A stretch of DNA of 64,000 bases from Ornithinimicrobium ciconiae (lineage in GTDB: Bacteria > Actinomycetota > Actinomycetes > Actinomycetales > Dermatophilaceae), in the NCBI RefSeq assembly GCF_007197575.1, contig NZ_CP041616.1:3162001-3226000 (forward strand), written 5' to 3'. The position numbers and the translations under genes were made by a program. The stretch's first letter is position 1. Every line of letters starts with the position of its first letter. Below the pieces are notes generated by a model. That model was not told the DNA's origin and did no database searches. It was given only the letters and a program-made list of their open reading frames with translations. Positions 37,490 to 45,219 of this stretch are shown here, piece after piece.

Positions 37490-38836
37490 ATGGATCCGAC
37501 ACCGACCTGGACCGACGAGCAGTGGTATGCCGCGGACCTCGCCTCCGTGGCCGGGGTCGAACGACTCCGCTTCTTTCCCCAGGTGGTCGCCTCGGGATCA
37601 GGCAGCGTCCTGACGACTCCGGAGGGTCGCGAGGTCATCGACCTGAGCGCGTCGTGGACCGCGACCGGCATGGGTCACGCTCACCCGGCGGTGGTGGCCG
37701 CGGCGGAGCTGGCACTGCGCCGGGCCCCCGGCGGGTCGGTGCTGTCCGGCACGCACCCTGACGCCGTGCGCTTGGCCCGTGCGCTGTGTGAGCGGGTCGA
37801 GGTTGTGGCACCGGTGGCTGATCGCCGGGCCTATCTGGGTCACGCCGGCACCGACGCCAACGACGTGGCCCTGCGAGCGGCCCGGCACGCCACCGGTCGT
37901 CCCGGGATTGTGGCCTTTGAGGGCGGCTATCACGGTGGCCTTGGTGGCAGCCAGTCCGTCTCCGGCATCCACATCGCCGCGGGGACGACTGCGGACGCGG
38001 ACCTGACACTGGTGCCCTATCCGGACCTCTACCGTCCGTGGCAGGGCGACGCCGACACCCTGCTGGCAAACACACTCAAGCGGGTCGAGGGGGTGCTGGC
38101 CGACGGCCAGGTCGCGGCGGTCATCGTCGAGCCAATCCAGTCCGACGGCGGGGTGCTGGTGCCACCGGAGGGCTTTCTCGCCAGGTTGCGGGAGGCCACC
38201 CAGCAGCACGGGACGTTGCTGATCGTCGACGAGGTGAAGGTCGGGCTGGGACGCACCGGCCACTTCCTGGCCCACCAGGTCGAGGATGTGGTCCCGGACC
38301 TGGTGACGCTCGGCAAGGTGCTCGGCAACGGGCTGCCGATCTCGGCGCTGGTCGGCCCCGCCCCCGCCCTGGACGAGCCGGCCGCCTCCGCACTCATGAC
38401 CACCATCGGCAACCCGGTCAGCTGCGCGGCTGCCCTGGCGGTGCTCGATCTGCTGGCGGACGGCACCCTGGCCACGTCCGCTGCTGCCCAGGGCGACGTC
38501 GCTGCAACAACCCTGGAGACCTATGCTTCGAGCGACGCTGCGGGCGCTGCCTGGGTCGGACAGATCCGGGGCCGTGGTCTGTCGCTGGGGCTGGAGCTGG
38601 TGCATCCAGGCAGCCAGGAACCCGCCGACGACCTCGTGGCCAAGACCGTCCTCGCCGGCTGGCAGCGCGGCGTCGTGGCCTATCCCGTGCGCGGCAACGT
38701 CATCGAGATCACCCCGCCGCTCACCATCACCCCCGACGAGTTGCAGACGGGCCTAGAGCGGTTGGTGGCAGCACTCGACGCGGCGGTCAGCGGCGAAGTG
38801 TCCGACGCCGACGTCGCTGCCTTCACCGGCTGGTGA
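37490..38836 (+). CDS. Class III PLP aminotransferase
   Basis: 448 residues. PLP-phosphate loop HAGTDANDVALRAAR, EPIQSDGGVLVPPEGFL, cofactor Asp in LLIVDEVKVGLGRTG, and Schiff-base lysine in LVTLGKVLGNGLPIS. Relatives act on omega-amino acids and amines such as GABA. Last gene of the operon; GAGGAGAGAGACC precedes ATG 37490. Confidence 0.88.
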   Translation: MDPTPTWTDEQWYAADLASVAGVERLRFFPQVVASGSGSVLTTPEGREVIDLSASWTATGMGHAHPAVVAAAELALRRAPGGSVLSGTHPDAVRLARALCERVEVVAPVADRRAYLGHAGTDANDVALRAARHATGRPGIVAFEGGYHGGLGGSQSVSGIHIAAGTTADADLTLVPYPDLYRPWQGDADTLLANTLKRVEGVLADGQVAAVIVEPIQSDGGVLVPPEGFLARLREATQQHGTLLIVDEVKVGLGRTGHFLAHQVEDVVPDLVTLGKVLGNGLPISALVGPAPALDEPAASALMTTIGNPVSCAAALAVLDLLADGTLATSAAAQGDVAATTLETYASSDAAGAAWVGQIRGRGLSLGLELVHPGSQEPADDLVAKTVLAGWQRGVVAYPVRGNVIEITPPLTITPDELQTGLERLVAALDAAVSGEVSDADVAAFTGW

Positions 38837-39314
38837 GGGGCCACGCGGTGCCGTGGGCGGCCCGGGAGTCGAGCATTTCGCTGACCCGACCATCGAGTCT
38901 CGGGCTACGACTCACGTCGAAGGCAGACGTCGGAGGTATCCGAGCGCGCGCTGCATTCCGCCCAGAATGGGCTACCGAACTTGGACTCGCCGCACTTGGA
39001 AGTTCACTCACGCGCGCGGGGGTCGTGACATCGCTGTACTGCCGATGAGCGGACGTTGTCCGACAGCCTGCGGACTGATGGCTGCAAGCTGACTTGATTG
39101 TCTGCATTCGTGGTCCGCCGATGGCACCGAACTCAGTACCGATGGTCTCGGGCTGGTCCTGTTGCGGGGGTTGCCAGTTGCCCCGGTCGCCTGGGACGCC
39201 ATTCTCGTAGCCAGTGCTAGTCACCCGCGCGAGACCGAGTTGTGCGGCTGACGCAACCTTTGCGCGGGGTACTGCGTAGGTGTGCTGAAGGATGGGACAG
39301 GGAGGTGGAGGTCA
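38837..39314. other. Non-coding gap
   Basis: About 480 bases with no convincing reading frame. It contains CTGTACTGCCGATGAGCGGA near 39031-39050, a degenerate relative of the TGCCGC element seen from 41.0 kb on. Otherwise nothing recognised. Confidence 0.5.
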
Positions 39315-39842
39315 GTGCGCAAGCGAGAGCGTGACGACGAGTTCAGCGTGTTCGTGCGGACGGCTACGCCCGAGTTGCTCCGCATCGCCTGGTTCCTCAC
39401 CGGCGACGTCGAGGACGCCAAAGAGCTCGTCCAGGCCTCCTTGACCAAAACGTATGCCGCGTGGTCTCGCGTCCGTCCCGGGCTCGCCATGCCCTACACC
39501 CGCACGGTCATGGTCAACCACCGCAACGACACCTGGCGCAAGCGGCACCGGGAAGTCCTGGTGGACCCGCACTCGGGGCAAGAGCAGGACGGGGTCGATC
39601 CGGGCCGGCCACGCGCCGCCCTCGCTGACCACATCGCCGCGCAGCAGGATTTGATCGACGCGCTCGCAGCACTGCCCCCGCAGCAACGACGGGTGGTCGT
39701 CCTGCGTCATTACTGCGACCTGTCCGAGGCGACGGTCGCCCAGGAGCTGGGGATCAGCCTCGGCGCGGTCAAGAGCACGTCCGCGCGCGGGCTGGCCAAC
39801 CTGAGGAAGCACTACGCACACACCAAGGAGACGGTCCGATGA
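39315..39842 (+). CDS. SigE-family RNA polymerase sigma-70 factor
   Basis: 175 residues. Region 2: EFSVFVRTATPELLRIAWFL and region 4: QRRVVVLRHYCDLSEATVAQELGISLGAVKSTSARGL. The actinobacterial 'SigE-family' ECF subgroup. GTG 39315 has GGAGGTGGAGG before it. Overlaps the next gene (ATGA), which probably encodes its anti-sigma partner. Confidence 0.88.
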   Translation: MRKRERDDEFSVFVRTATPELLRIAWFLTGDVEDAKELVQASLTKTYAAWSRVRPGLAMPYTRTVMVNHRNDTWRKRHREVLVDPHSGQEQDGVDPGRPRAALADHIAAQQDLIDALAALPPQQRRVVVLRHYCDLSEATVAQELGISLGAVKSTSARGLANLRKHYAHTKETVR

Positions 39843-40921
39843 TCACCGACGAGGACGATCTGGCACGTTCGCTGCGTACGGTGGAGTCACCGCTGGCGCT
39901 CAGGCTGAACGCGGATGATGTGCTGAGCACGGTGCACCGGACCCACCGACGCCGCCAGATCCGCATGGGTACGCTCACCACGGTGTCAGTGGCAGCCGTC
40001 GCGGCGGCCACTCTGTGGGCTACTGGCAGCACCGCGGGGCCGATAGCCGTGCTACCGGCCGCCCCCTGGACGCAGGCCTGCGAAGGCATCATCAGCGGAC
40101 CGGACGGGACCCGGATCAACCTGGACCAGGTTTCATCTACCGAGTTGCCCCTGTCGGGGTCGGCGACCGGGACCACGGCGGTGATCGCCCTCGACCCGTG
40201 CCGGGGCGAGGCGGCGCAGGTGACCTACGTGACCCGCGGCGCTGACGGCGAGCTCAGCACGATCGGTAAGAGCGTGGAAGTGGACGCCGAGACGCTCCAG
40301 GTCCTCCGCGAGGGGAGGTCCGTCAGGCCCAACACGGCGCGGACCCCGGCGGGAGAGGTGCTGTTCGGTGTCGTAGCCACTGAGGCGACGCACGTGCGGG
40401 TGCTGACGGCAGTCGGCACCGACGACGTCCAGCGACAGACCCTCCCAGATACCAAGTTGGACGCGTATGTGTCCCCCGAGTTCAGCGACCCTGGAATGGA
40501 GACCGTCGGGATGTCCTGGCGGAATGGCGACGGCGAGAACGTCGTCTGGCTCCAGGTGCTGGACACCGCAGACTTCGACGCTGCGTCAGAGGAAACCGAG
40601 CCGTTGATCGCACAGGGTCGCGACGGCATCTGGAGAATCTGGTTCGGTGACGAGCAGGCGAACATGCAGGGCGATCTCGGATCCTGGCTTTCCGTCGAGT
40701 TCGTCAAGGACGAGGACCGACAGGTCGTGGCCTACCTACCCAGCACCGATCACGACGTCGAGGTGACGACGCCAGACGGAGACCCAGTCGTCGGCGCGGA
40801 GATCCGCTATGCCGAACCGCACGAGGCCGACGGACGCTTCGCTTGGATATCCGCTCCCAGCGGGTCCGAGATCACCTGGGTCGACACGGACGGCGCGAGA
40901 GAACCAATGCCCGAGCCGTAA
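39839..40921 (+). CDS. Membrane-anchored protein, likely anti-sigma partner
   Basis: 360 residues: cytosolic 42-residue head (DEDDLARSLRTVE...THRRRQIRM), one helix (about 44-70), and a large outside domain of beta-type sequence without a known family. This topology and the ATGA overlap with the sigma gene fit an anti-sigma or signal-sensing protein. No zinc anti-sigma motif is seen. Confidence 0.65.
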   Translation: MITDEDDLARSLRTVESPLALRLNADDVLSTVHRTHRRRQIRMGTLTTVSVAAVAAATLWATGSTAGPIAVLPAAPWTQACEGIISGPDGTRINLDQVSSTELPLSGSATGTTAVIALDPCRGEAAQVTYVTRGADGELSTIGKSVEVDAETLQVLREGRSVRPNTARTPAGEVLFGVVATEATHVRVLTAVGTDDVQRQTLPDTKLDAYVSPEFSDPGMETVGMSWRNGDGENVVWLQVLDTADFDAASEETEPLIAQGRDGIWRIWFGDEQANMQGDLGSWLSVEFVKDEDRQVVAYLPSTDHDVEVTTPDGDPVVGAEIRYAEPHEADGRFAWISAPSGSEITWVDTDGAREPMPEP

Positions 40922-41019
40922 ACGCGCGTTTCAGATCAGTCGCCGATTCTGAGGCGACCAGGCGAATGCCGAATGGTCAACAATCATCGCAACGCACTGC
41001 TGCAGTGAGCCAACTCTTC

Positions 41020-41050
41020 GCGATGGCACGCTCATGCCGCCGAGCGAGCA
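41020..41050 (+). repeat. TGCCGC element, site 1 (array start)
   Basis: GCACGCTCATGCCGCCGAGC; core at 41035-41040. First clear copy, after the anti-sigma gene. The stretch 40922-41168 otherwise holds nothing recognised. Confidence 0.7.
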
Positions 41051-41168
41051 CACGTGTCGGCGACGGCATCACTGAATTCGCCCCCCGGCCAGCTCAGGTA
41101 ATCCTTGAAGCCCGGGGCAGAGGCAGGACAGCCCTTGTGGATCCTCGTGCGGGGCGTCATAGTGACAC

Positions 41169-41441
41169 ATGGCCCTGCAGCGCACGCCCAGCGCCGGGAC
41201 GGTCTTCTCGGACCTCCGCGGAGATGGCCGTGTGCTTCGCGCGACTTGGCACCAGGAGCGGCAGGTCGTCGTTGTCTCCCTCTGGCGGGACAACGTCTGC
41301 GTCAACACTTTTCGGCTCGCAGCCGACGACGTGCCAGACCTTGTCGCCCTGCTCTGCCAGGGGCTCGACGAGGCATACGACGCTGCGCGCGGGCGGGTCG
41401 AGCGAGTCGAGAACCTGAGACGGCCCTTCCAGGCGGGCTGA
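41169..41441 (+). CDS. Conserved actinobacterial hypothetical
   Basis: 90 residues, soluble, central segment VVVVSLWRDNVCVNTFRLAADDVPDL. I know this pattern as a small conserved actinobacterial family of unknown role. Length and start appear complete. Confidence 0.7.
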   Translation: MALQRTPSAGTVFSDLRGDGRVLRATWHQERQVVVVSLWRDNVCVNTFRLAADDVPDLVALLCQGLDEAYDAARGRVERVENLRRPFQAG

Positions 41442-41589
41442 CCGGTCTGGCCCTCTCCACCGGCAAGGGACCCACAGAGAACTTCTGCGCTCCACGAGCC
41501 GGCCAACGGGCGCATCGCAACGCGCAAGATCCATCCGGATCTGCCGCGGGTCGTACGGACCCTGGTACACGGGAAGGGAGACTTCTCCT

Positions 41590-42072
41590 ATGAAGAACTC
41601 CTCCCGGATGACCGCCGCCGAGGTGGTGCAGATCGTCGCCTGGCTTCACGCCAACGGGGTGGTCTATCAGGTCAACGGCGGATGGGGTGTCGATGCGTTG
41701 GTCGGACGACAGACTCGCTCCCACCAAGATCTCGACGTGTTCATCGACGAAGATCACGAGGCCGAGTTCATGGCCTGGCTCACCTCCCGCGGCTATCGGG
41801 TCACCGAGGATTGGCGACCAGTCCGCGTGCAGCTATCGAGTCACTCAGGGCAAGTAGACGTCCATGCAATGCGCTTGGACCCGGCCGGCAACGGAGTCCA
41901 GCAAGGTCTGGACGGCGAGGTGTACCTCCACCCTTCTGAGCAGAGAGTTACCGGCCTAATCGACGGCCAAGCGGTCGTCGTGGCCAGTGCCGGGCGAGCC
42001 CGCGAGCTTCGAAGGGGCTATCCCATGCGTGCCGTAGACCTCCACGACCTTGCCGTACTCGACGAGCTGTAG
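41590..42072 (+). CDS. Nucleotidyltransferase of the aminoglycoside/lincosamide-resistance type
   Basis: 160 residues. NGGWGVDALVGRQTRSHQDLDV matches the GG/GS...DxD motif of ANT(2'')/Lnu-type enzymes, which add AMP to the drug. A C-terminal Asp (VDLHDLAVLDEL) also fits. Real resistance is not shown; many such chromosomal genes have unknown targets. Together with the upstream 90-residue gene it lies between elements 1 and 2. Confidence 0.75.
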   Translation: MKNSSRMTAAEVVQIVAWLHANGVVYQVNGGWGVDALVGRQTRSHQDLDVFIDEDHEAEFMAWLTSRGYRVTEDWRPVRVQLSSHSGQVDVHAMRLDPAGNGVQQGLDGEVYLHPSEQRVTGLIDGQAVVVASAGRARELRRGYPMRAVDLHDLAVLDEL

Positions 42073-42100
42073 GCATCCTGTTCTGCCGCTGGTCGCATCC
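42070..42100 (+). repeat. TGCCGC element, site 2
   Basis: CATCCTGTTCTGCCGCTGGT; core 42084-42089, directly after the nucleotidyltransferase stop. Confidence 0.75.
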
Positions 42101-42150
42101 TGGCCGGGACCGGCGCGCAGGGCATACGGTGAGAGCCCGAGGAGGGACCG

Positions 42151-42402
42151 ATGATTCCCACGATGCTGCTGTTTGGGTTGGTCTTCGGCCGCTGGTGGAA
42201 GACCTGCCTCGCGGTCGGAACGGTGGGCTGGCCCCTGCTTCTGTGGCTCGACAACATCGTCGAGTCCCCCATTGAGATCTTCGGAGCGGCTGGCCTCGCC
42301 GCCTTGAACACCGTGGTCGGAGTTGCGATCCACCAGTCGCTGCTCCATCTGTTCAGGTGGCTCCGCAAGAACCGTCGCACCCCGGACCAAGCAGCCGCCT
42401 GA
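42151..42402 (+). CDS. Small hypothetical membrane protein
   Basis: 83 residues with two helices (about 2-30 and 42-68) and a basic C-terminus. GAGGAGGGACCG precedes the ATG. No family recognised. Confidence 0.65.
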   Translation: MIPTMLLFGLVFGRWWKTCLAVGTVGWPLLLWLDNIVESPIEIFGAAGLAALNTVVGVAIHQSLLHLFRWLRKNRRTPDQAAA

Positions 42403-42440
42403 CGCACTCTTCTGCCGCACGGAGCGCGGGACGCACGCTG
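42403..42440 (+). repeat. TGCCGC element, site 3
   Basis: GCACTCTTCTGCCGCACGGA; core 42413-42418, followed by an imperfect AGCG...CGCT hairpin. Between convergent genes. Confidence 0.8.
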
Positions 42441-42452
42441 GTGGCGCGTACG

Positions 42453-42875
42453 TTAAGAATCCGAGCACCGGGTGTAGCCGTCGAGATAGTACTCACCTTC
42501 GGGGCCGAGCCCGACGCGGAACTCGACGACTACTCGTCCATCGTCATCCAACCGGTGCCACAGTGTCGGGGCCACTTCGACGTCTCGGCCCTCAGGGAGC
42601 CGCTCACCGGAGGCATCCCGGGCGATGGCATCCTCGGCCGTAGCGTGGCCGAAGGCCGGGTCGCTCATTACGTAATCGAACTGCGCGTCCATAGTGTTTC
42701 CGGCACACACCAGTCCTTCAACTGCCGGGCTCGAGGTGGTGGACGTGCCGGGCCCCGTCCCCTGCCCGCTCTCGCGCGACACCCCGCACGCCGTCAGCAT
42801 GCAGGAGCAGGTGGCCACAATCGCAACGAATCGACATCCGGTGAGGGCTCGACCACGCATGCCCGAGTATGACAC
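42453..42875 (-). CDS. Putative lipoprotein
   Basis: 140 residues. Signal peptide with lipobox MLTAC (Cys about residue 30), then a Ser/Thr/Gly linker and a 90-residue domain of unknown type. GTG 42875 has AGGGA nearby; ATG 42860 is an alternative start. Confidence 0.65.
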   Translation of the reverse strand: MSYSGMRGRALTGCRFVAIVATCSCMLTACGVSRESGQGTGPGTSTTSSPAVEGLVCAGNTMDAQFDYVMSDPAFGHATAEDAIARDASGERLPEGRDVEVAPTLWHRLDDDGRVVVEFRVGLGPEGEYYLDGYTRCSDS

Positions 42876-42911
42876 CCGGTCCCTGCGCCGGAGTCAGACG
42901 GCGAGACAAAG

Positions 42912-42964
42912 TATCCGCAATTGCCGCTGTGAACGCGTAGCGTCCGACCATGCCGCAGGTGGCA
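42912..42964 (+). repeat. TGCCGC element, site 4 (tandem)
   Basis: Cores at 42922-42927 and 42951-42956 (29-base period) separated by a GAACGC-GTA-GCGTCC hairpin. Confidence 0.85.
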
Positions 42965-43753
42965 CTATGCGTTGTCGGTCTGGCTCCGGGTTTCGAGCGT
43001 CGTGGTCAGTTCACGGATCGCTGCGACGATGGCGGGGGCGGTGTCGTGGTGAGTGGTGAGCCATGCCAGGACTGCTCGTGCGGCGTTGAGGTTGTCCGTG
43101 TAGCCGCGGATCATCTGGTGCAGCGGGAGACCTCCGGGTAGAGAGGCATTCTCGATGCGGCGGGTCGCCTCGAAGGGGTCCGGGTGGTCCAGCTCCGTGG
43201 CGGGGTCGAGCCGCACCAGCGCCAGGACGCGGTCGACGGCGTATACCTGGATGAACCGCGTGGCGGCCAGGTGCTCACCCCGCAGCTCGCGGTGCAGACC
43301 GACGTAGAGGTTGGTCAGGGCCTCGTTGAGGTGGAAGTCCACGGTGTCCATCGCGGTGGCGGCCGGCAAGGCCGCCCCGAGGGCGAGCGGGTCCACCCGT
43401 CCACGTGACCAAACCACACGCGCCCCGGTGACCGGCAGGGCGGCGAGCTGCTCCGGGGTGAAGATCGCATACTCCAGGAACAGCCCGTCGGCCAGGAGCG
43501 CCTTTCTCCCGTTCGGGTCGTTGACGAAGCTGAAGGCGACCTGGCCACCGAAACCCTGAAGCCAGCTGGTGTCCTGCAGGTACCGGTCCTTGGTGTCAAT
43601 GGTGTCGGTGATGAGGAAGAAGTCGATGTCGGAGTGGTCGTCGAACCGGTGCGTCTGGACCCCGGCCGAGCCCAGGCCCAGGACCGCCTGGACATGCGGG
43701 TCGGTGGCCACGTGCACGGCGAGGTCATCCAGCCGGAGCAGGTTGGGGTGCAT
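42965..43753 (-). CDS. Nucleotidyltransferase-domain protein
   Basis: 262 residues. Active-site pattern LGLGSAGVQTHRFDDHSDIDF (GS...DxD) starting near residue 20, then a helical C-terminal half (LTNLYVGLHRELRGEHLAAT; RVLALVRL). Resembles aminoglycoside-adenylyltransferase-like proteins; target unknown. ATG 43753 has CGGAGG nine bases upstream; ATG 43762 would overlap the preceding reading frame as ATGA. Confidence 0.75.
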   Translation of the reverse strand: MHPNLLRLDDLAVHVATDPHVQAVLGLGSAGVQTHRFDDHSDIDFFLITDTIDTKDRYLQDTSWLQGFGGQVAFSFVNDPNGRKALLADGLFLEYAIFTPEQLAALPVTGARVVWSRGRVDPLALGAALPAATAMDTVDFHLNEALTNLYVGLHRELRGEHLAATRFIQVYAVDRVLALVRLDPATELDHPDPFEATRRIENASLPGGLPLHQMIRGYTDNLNAARAVLAWLTTHHDTAPAIVAAIRELTTTLETRSQTDNA

Positions 43754-43758
43754 GCCGT

Positions 43759-44085
43759 TCATCCTCCGAGCGGATCGGGACCGGTGCTCAGCTGCCAGAC
43801 GCCGAGGCCAGGATCGGTGTGCGGACAGCCGTCGCGGGCGACCATTCGGCCTCGTGGCGGACACCGTGGGAACCCCGCCTGCACGCGCCCGGTGAACCGC
43901 TGCTCGCCGTCGACCGTGCTGTCCCGGTGAACAACTTCGGCACGGAGGTCACCCTCCGACCCGGATCCCCAACTCGACCAGGTCGCAAAGCCCGGGACAC
44001 AGGTCGGAGAGGTACAGGAAGGAACCCTAGGGATCAGCGCCCAAGAGGGAACCACAAACGAAAAGGTGGAGGAAGATCGCGACAT
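43759..44085 (-). CDS. Possible small gene upstream of the nucleotidyltransferase
   Basis: 108-codon frame starting at ATG 44085 with GAAGGA before it and ending where the next gene may start. No family resemblance; the first 35 residues look non-biological in composition. Kept because of the coupling and codon pattern of its second half. Bases 44086-44200 hold nothing else. Confidence 0.25.
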   Translation of the reverse strand: MSRSSSTFSFVVPSWALIPRVPSCTSPTCVPGFATWSSWGSGSEGDLRAEVVHRDSTVDGEQRFTGRVQAGFPRCPPRGRMVARDGCPHTDPGLGVWQLSTGPDPLGG

Positions 44086-44197
44086 GTCTTCGTCCTTTCG
44101 CTGAAGGTCGACGTTTCTGCCCGCACGGGTCACACCCACCGAGGTCGCGACAACGCACAGGCTAGACCAAGAGGGACGCCCGGCGCACCCCTCGGGA

Positions 44198-44300
44198 CGC
44201 CCTCATCTGCCGCACTGCGGACGCGTAGCGTCCGACCATGCCGCATGGAGCGTGTCCGCACGCTATTGCCGCATGGGGCGTGGGGCGTGGGGCGTGGGAC
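44198..44300 (+). repeat. TGCCGC element, site 5 (triple)
   Basis: Cores at 44208, 44239 and 44267. First spacer: GGACGC-GTA-GCGTCC perfect hairpin. Second: AGCGTG-TCCG-CACGCT perfect hairpin. A run of GGGGCGTG copies follows at 44274-44298. The largest, best-preserved site. Confidence 0.9.
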
Positions 44301-44450
44301 GCACGCTGGTTGCGGCTGGGTCCTGTCGCGGTAGGTCGCGATGTCGGAAGTGCCCGACGCGGTAGCGGCCATTGCCGGTTCTCTGGCAGTCGCACCCGGG
44401 CAGTGAGAGAATTTCTGGACCCTGCATGGGTGGAGAACGGTGGTCCGAGG

Positions 44451-45035
44451 ATGGAAGAAAGGAACGTGACGCCGGTGATCATCACGTCCGCGGTCTGGCT
44501 ATTCGTTGCGCTCGGGACACTGGCCCTGCGGGTACGAGTGGCTTCCGGGCGGTTTGCCCACAAAGCTGACACCGATGTCGGGGAGCAGGCGCAGCGGTGG
44601 ATGGCGTCTCCTTTCATCCGGTGGGGCGATGTATTCCTTTCGGCGTCAAGTTGTATCGCCACCTGGTTCGTCCGAGGCCAGGGCGCCGTAGCCGTCCTGC
44701 TGCTGCTTGCGGGAGTGGCGTTCGCGGCCAGCGCGTGGCTGGGGTGGCGCACCCGCGCCCGTCTTGGCGACGAAGACGCCGCTGAACCGCACGAGGCAGG
44801 CGACGGTCCTGCCCGGCGTCGGTCTTCTGCCGTTCCCCTCGGAGTGAGCGGCATGTTACTCGCCTTGGCTTCTCAGGCGATCCGCGGCGCCGCGGGTGAC
44901 GACCCGAACACCGCAACTATCGTGGCCTTGATGGTGACCATGATCGGCGGCGTGACCCTCTTGATCGCCGCCGCGTTCGCGGCGTTCAAAGCCGCGACGG
45001 AAAAGGCCCAGCGCGACTACCTCGAGAACCGATGA
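44451..45035 (+). CDS. Hypothetical membrane protein
   Basis: 194 residues, four helices (two N-terminal, two C-terminal) and a basic mid-loop with ARRRSS. No family recognised. ATG 44451 or GTG 44466 (VTPVII) could be the start. Confidence 0.6.
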   Translation: MEERNVTPVIITSAVWLFVALGTLALRVRVASGRFAHKADTDVGEQAQRWMASPFIRWGDVFLSASSCIATWFVRGQGAVAVLLLLAGVAFAASAWLGWRTRARLGDEDAAEPHEAGDGPARRRSSAVPLGVSGMLLALASQAIRGAAGDDPNTATIVALMVTMIGGVTLLIAAAFAAFKAATEKAQRDYLENR

Positions 45036-45073
45036 CAGGAAATCCATAAGCTGCGGTGGGGATGCTGACTCAC

Positions 45074-45170
45074 TGCACTCTCATGCCGCATGGAGCGTGG
45101 CCGCACGCTACTGCCGCACTGAGGACGCTAGCCTGCGGCGCGTCCGACATTGCCGCTCCGGTCGGTGTCT
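45074..45170 (+). repeat. TGCCGC element, site 6 (triple)
   Basis: Cores at 45084, 45112 and 45151. First spacer hairpin AGCGTG-GCCG-CACGCT (same as site 5 bar the loop); second GGACGC...GCGTCC with a longer loop. Sites 5 and 6 show the same two units. Confidence 0.9.
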
Positions 45171-45219
45171 CGAAGGTCCAGGTTTCCGCGGCGGTTGGTG
45201 GGGTGGCCGCGTGCTGTTC

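Noticed and set aside
41590..42072. Confident antibiotic-resistance gene call
   Set aside because: The nucleotidyltransferase motif is present, but similarity to proven resistance enzymes is partial, so no drug is assigned.
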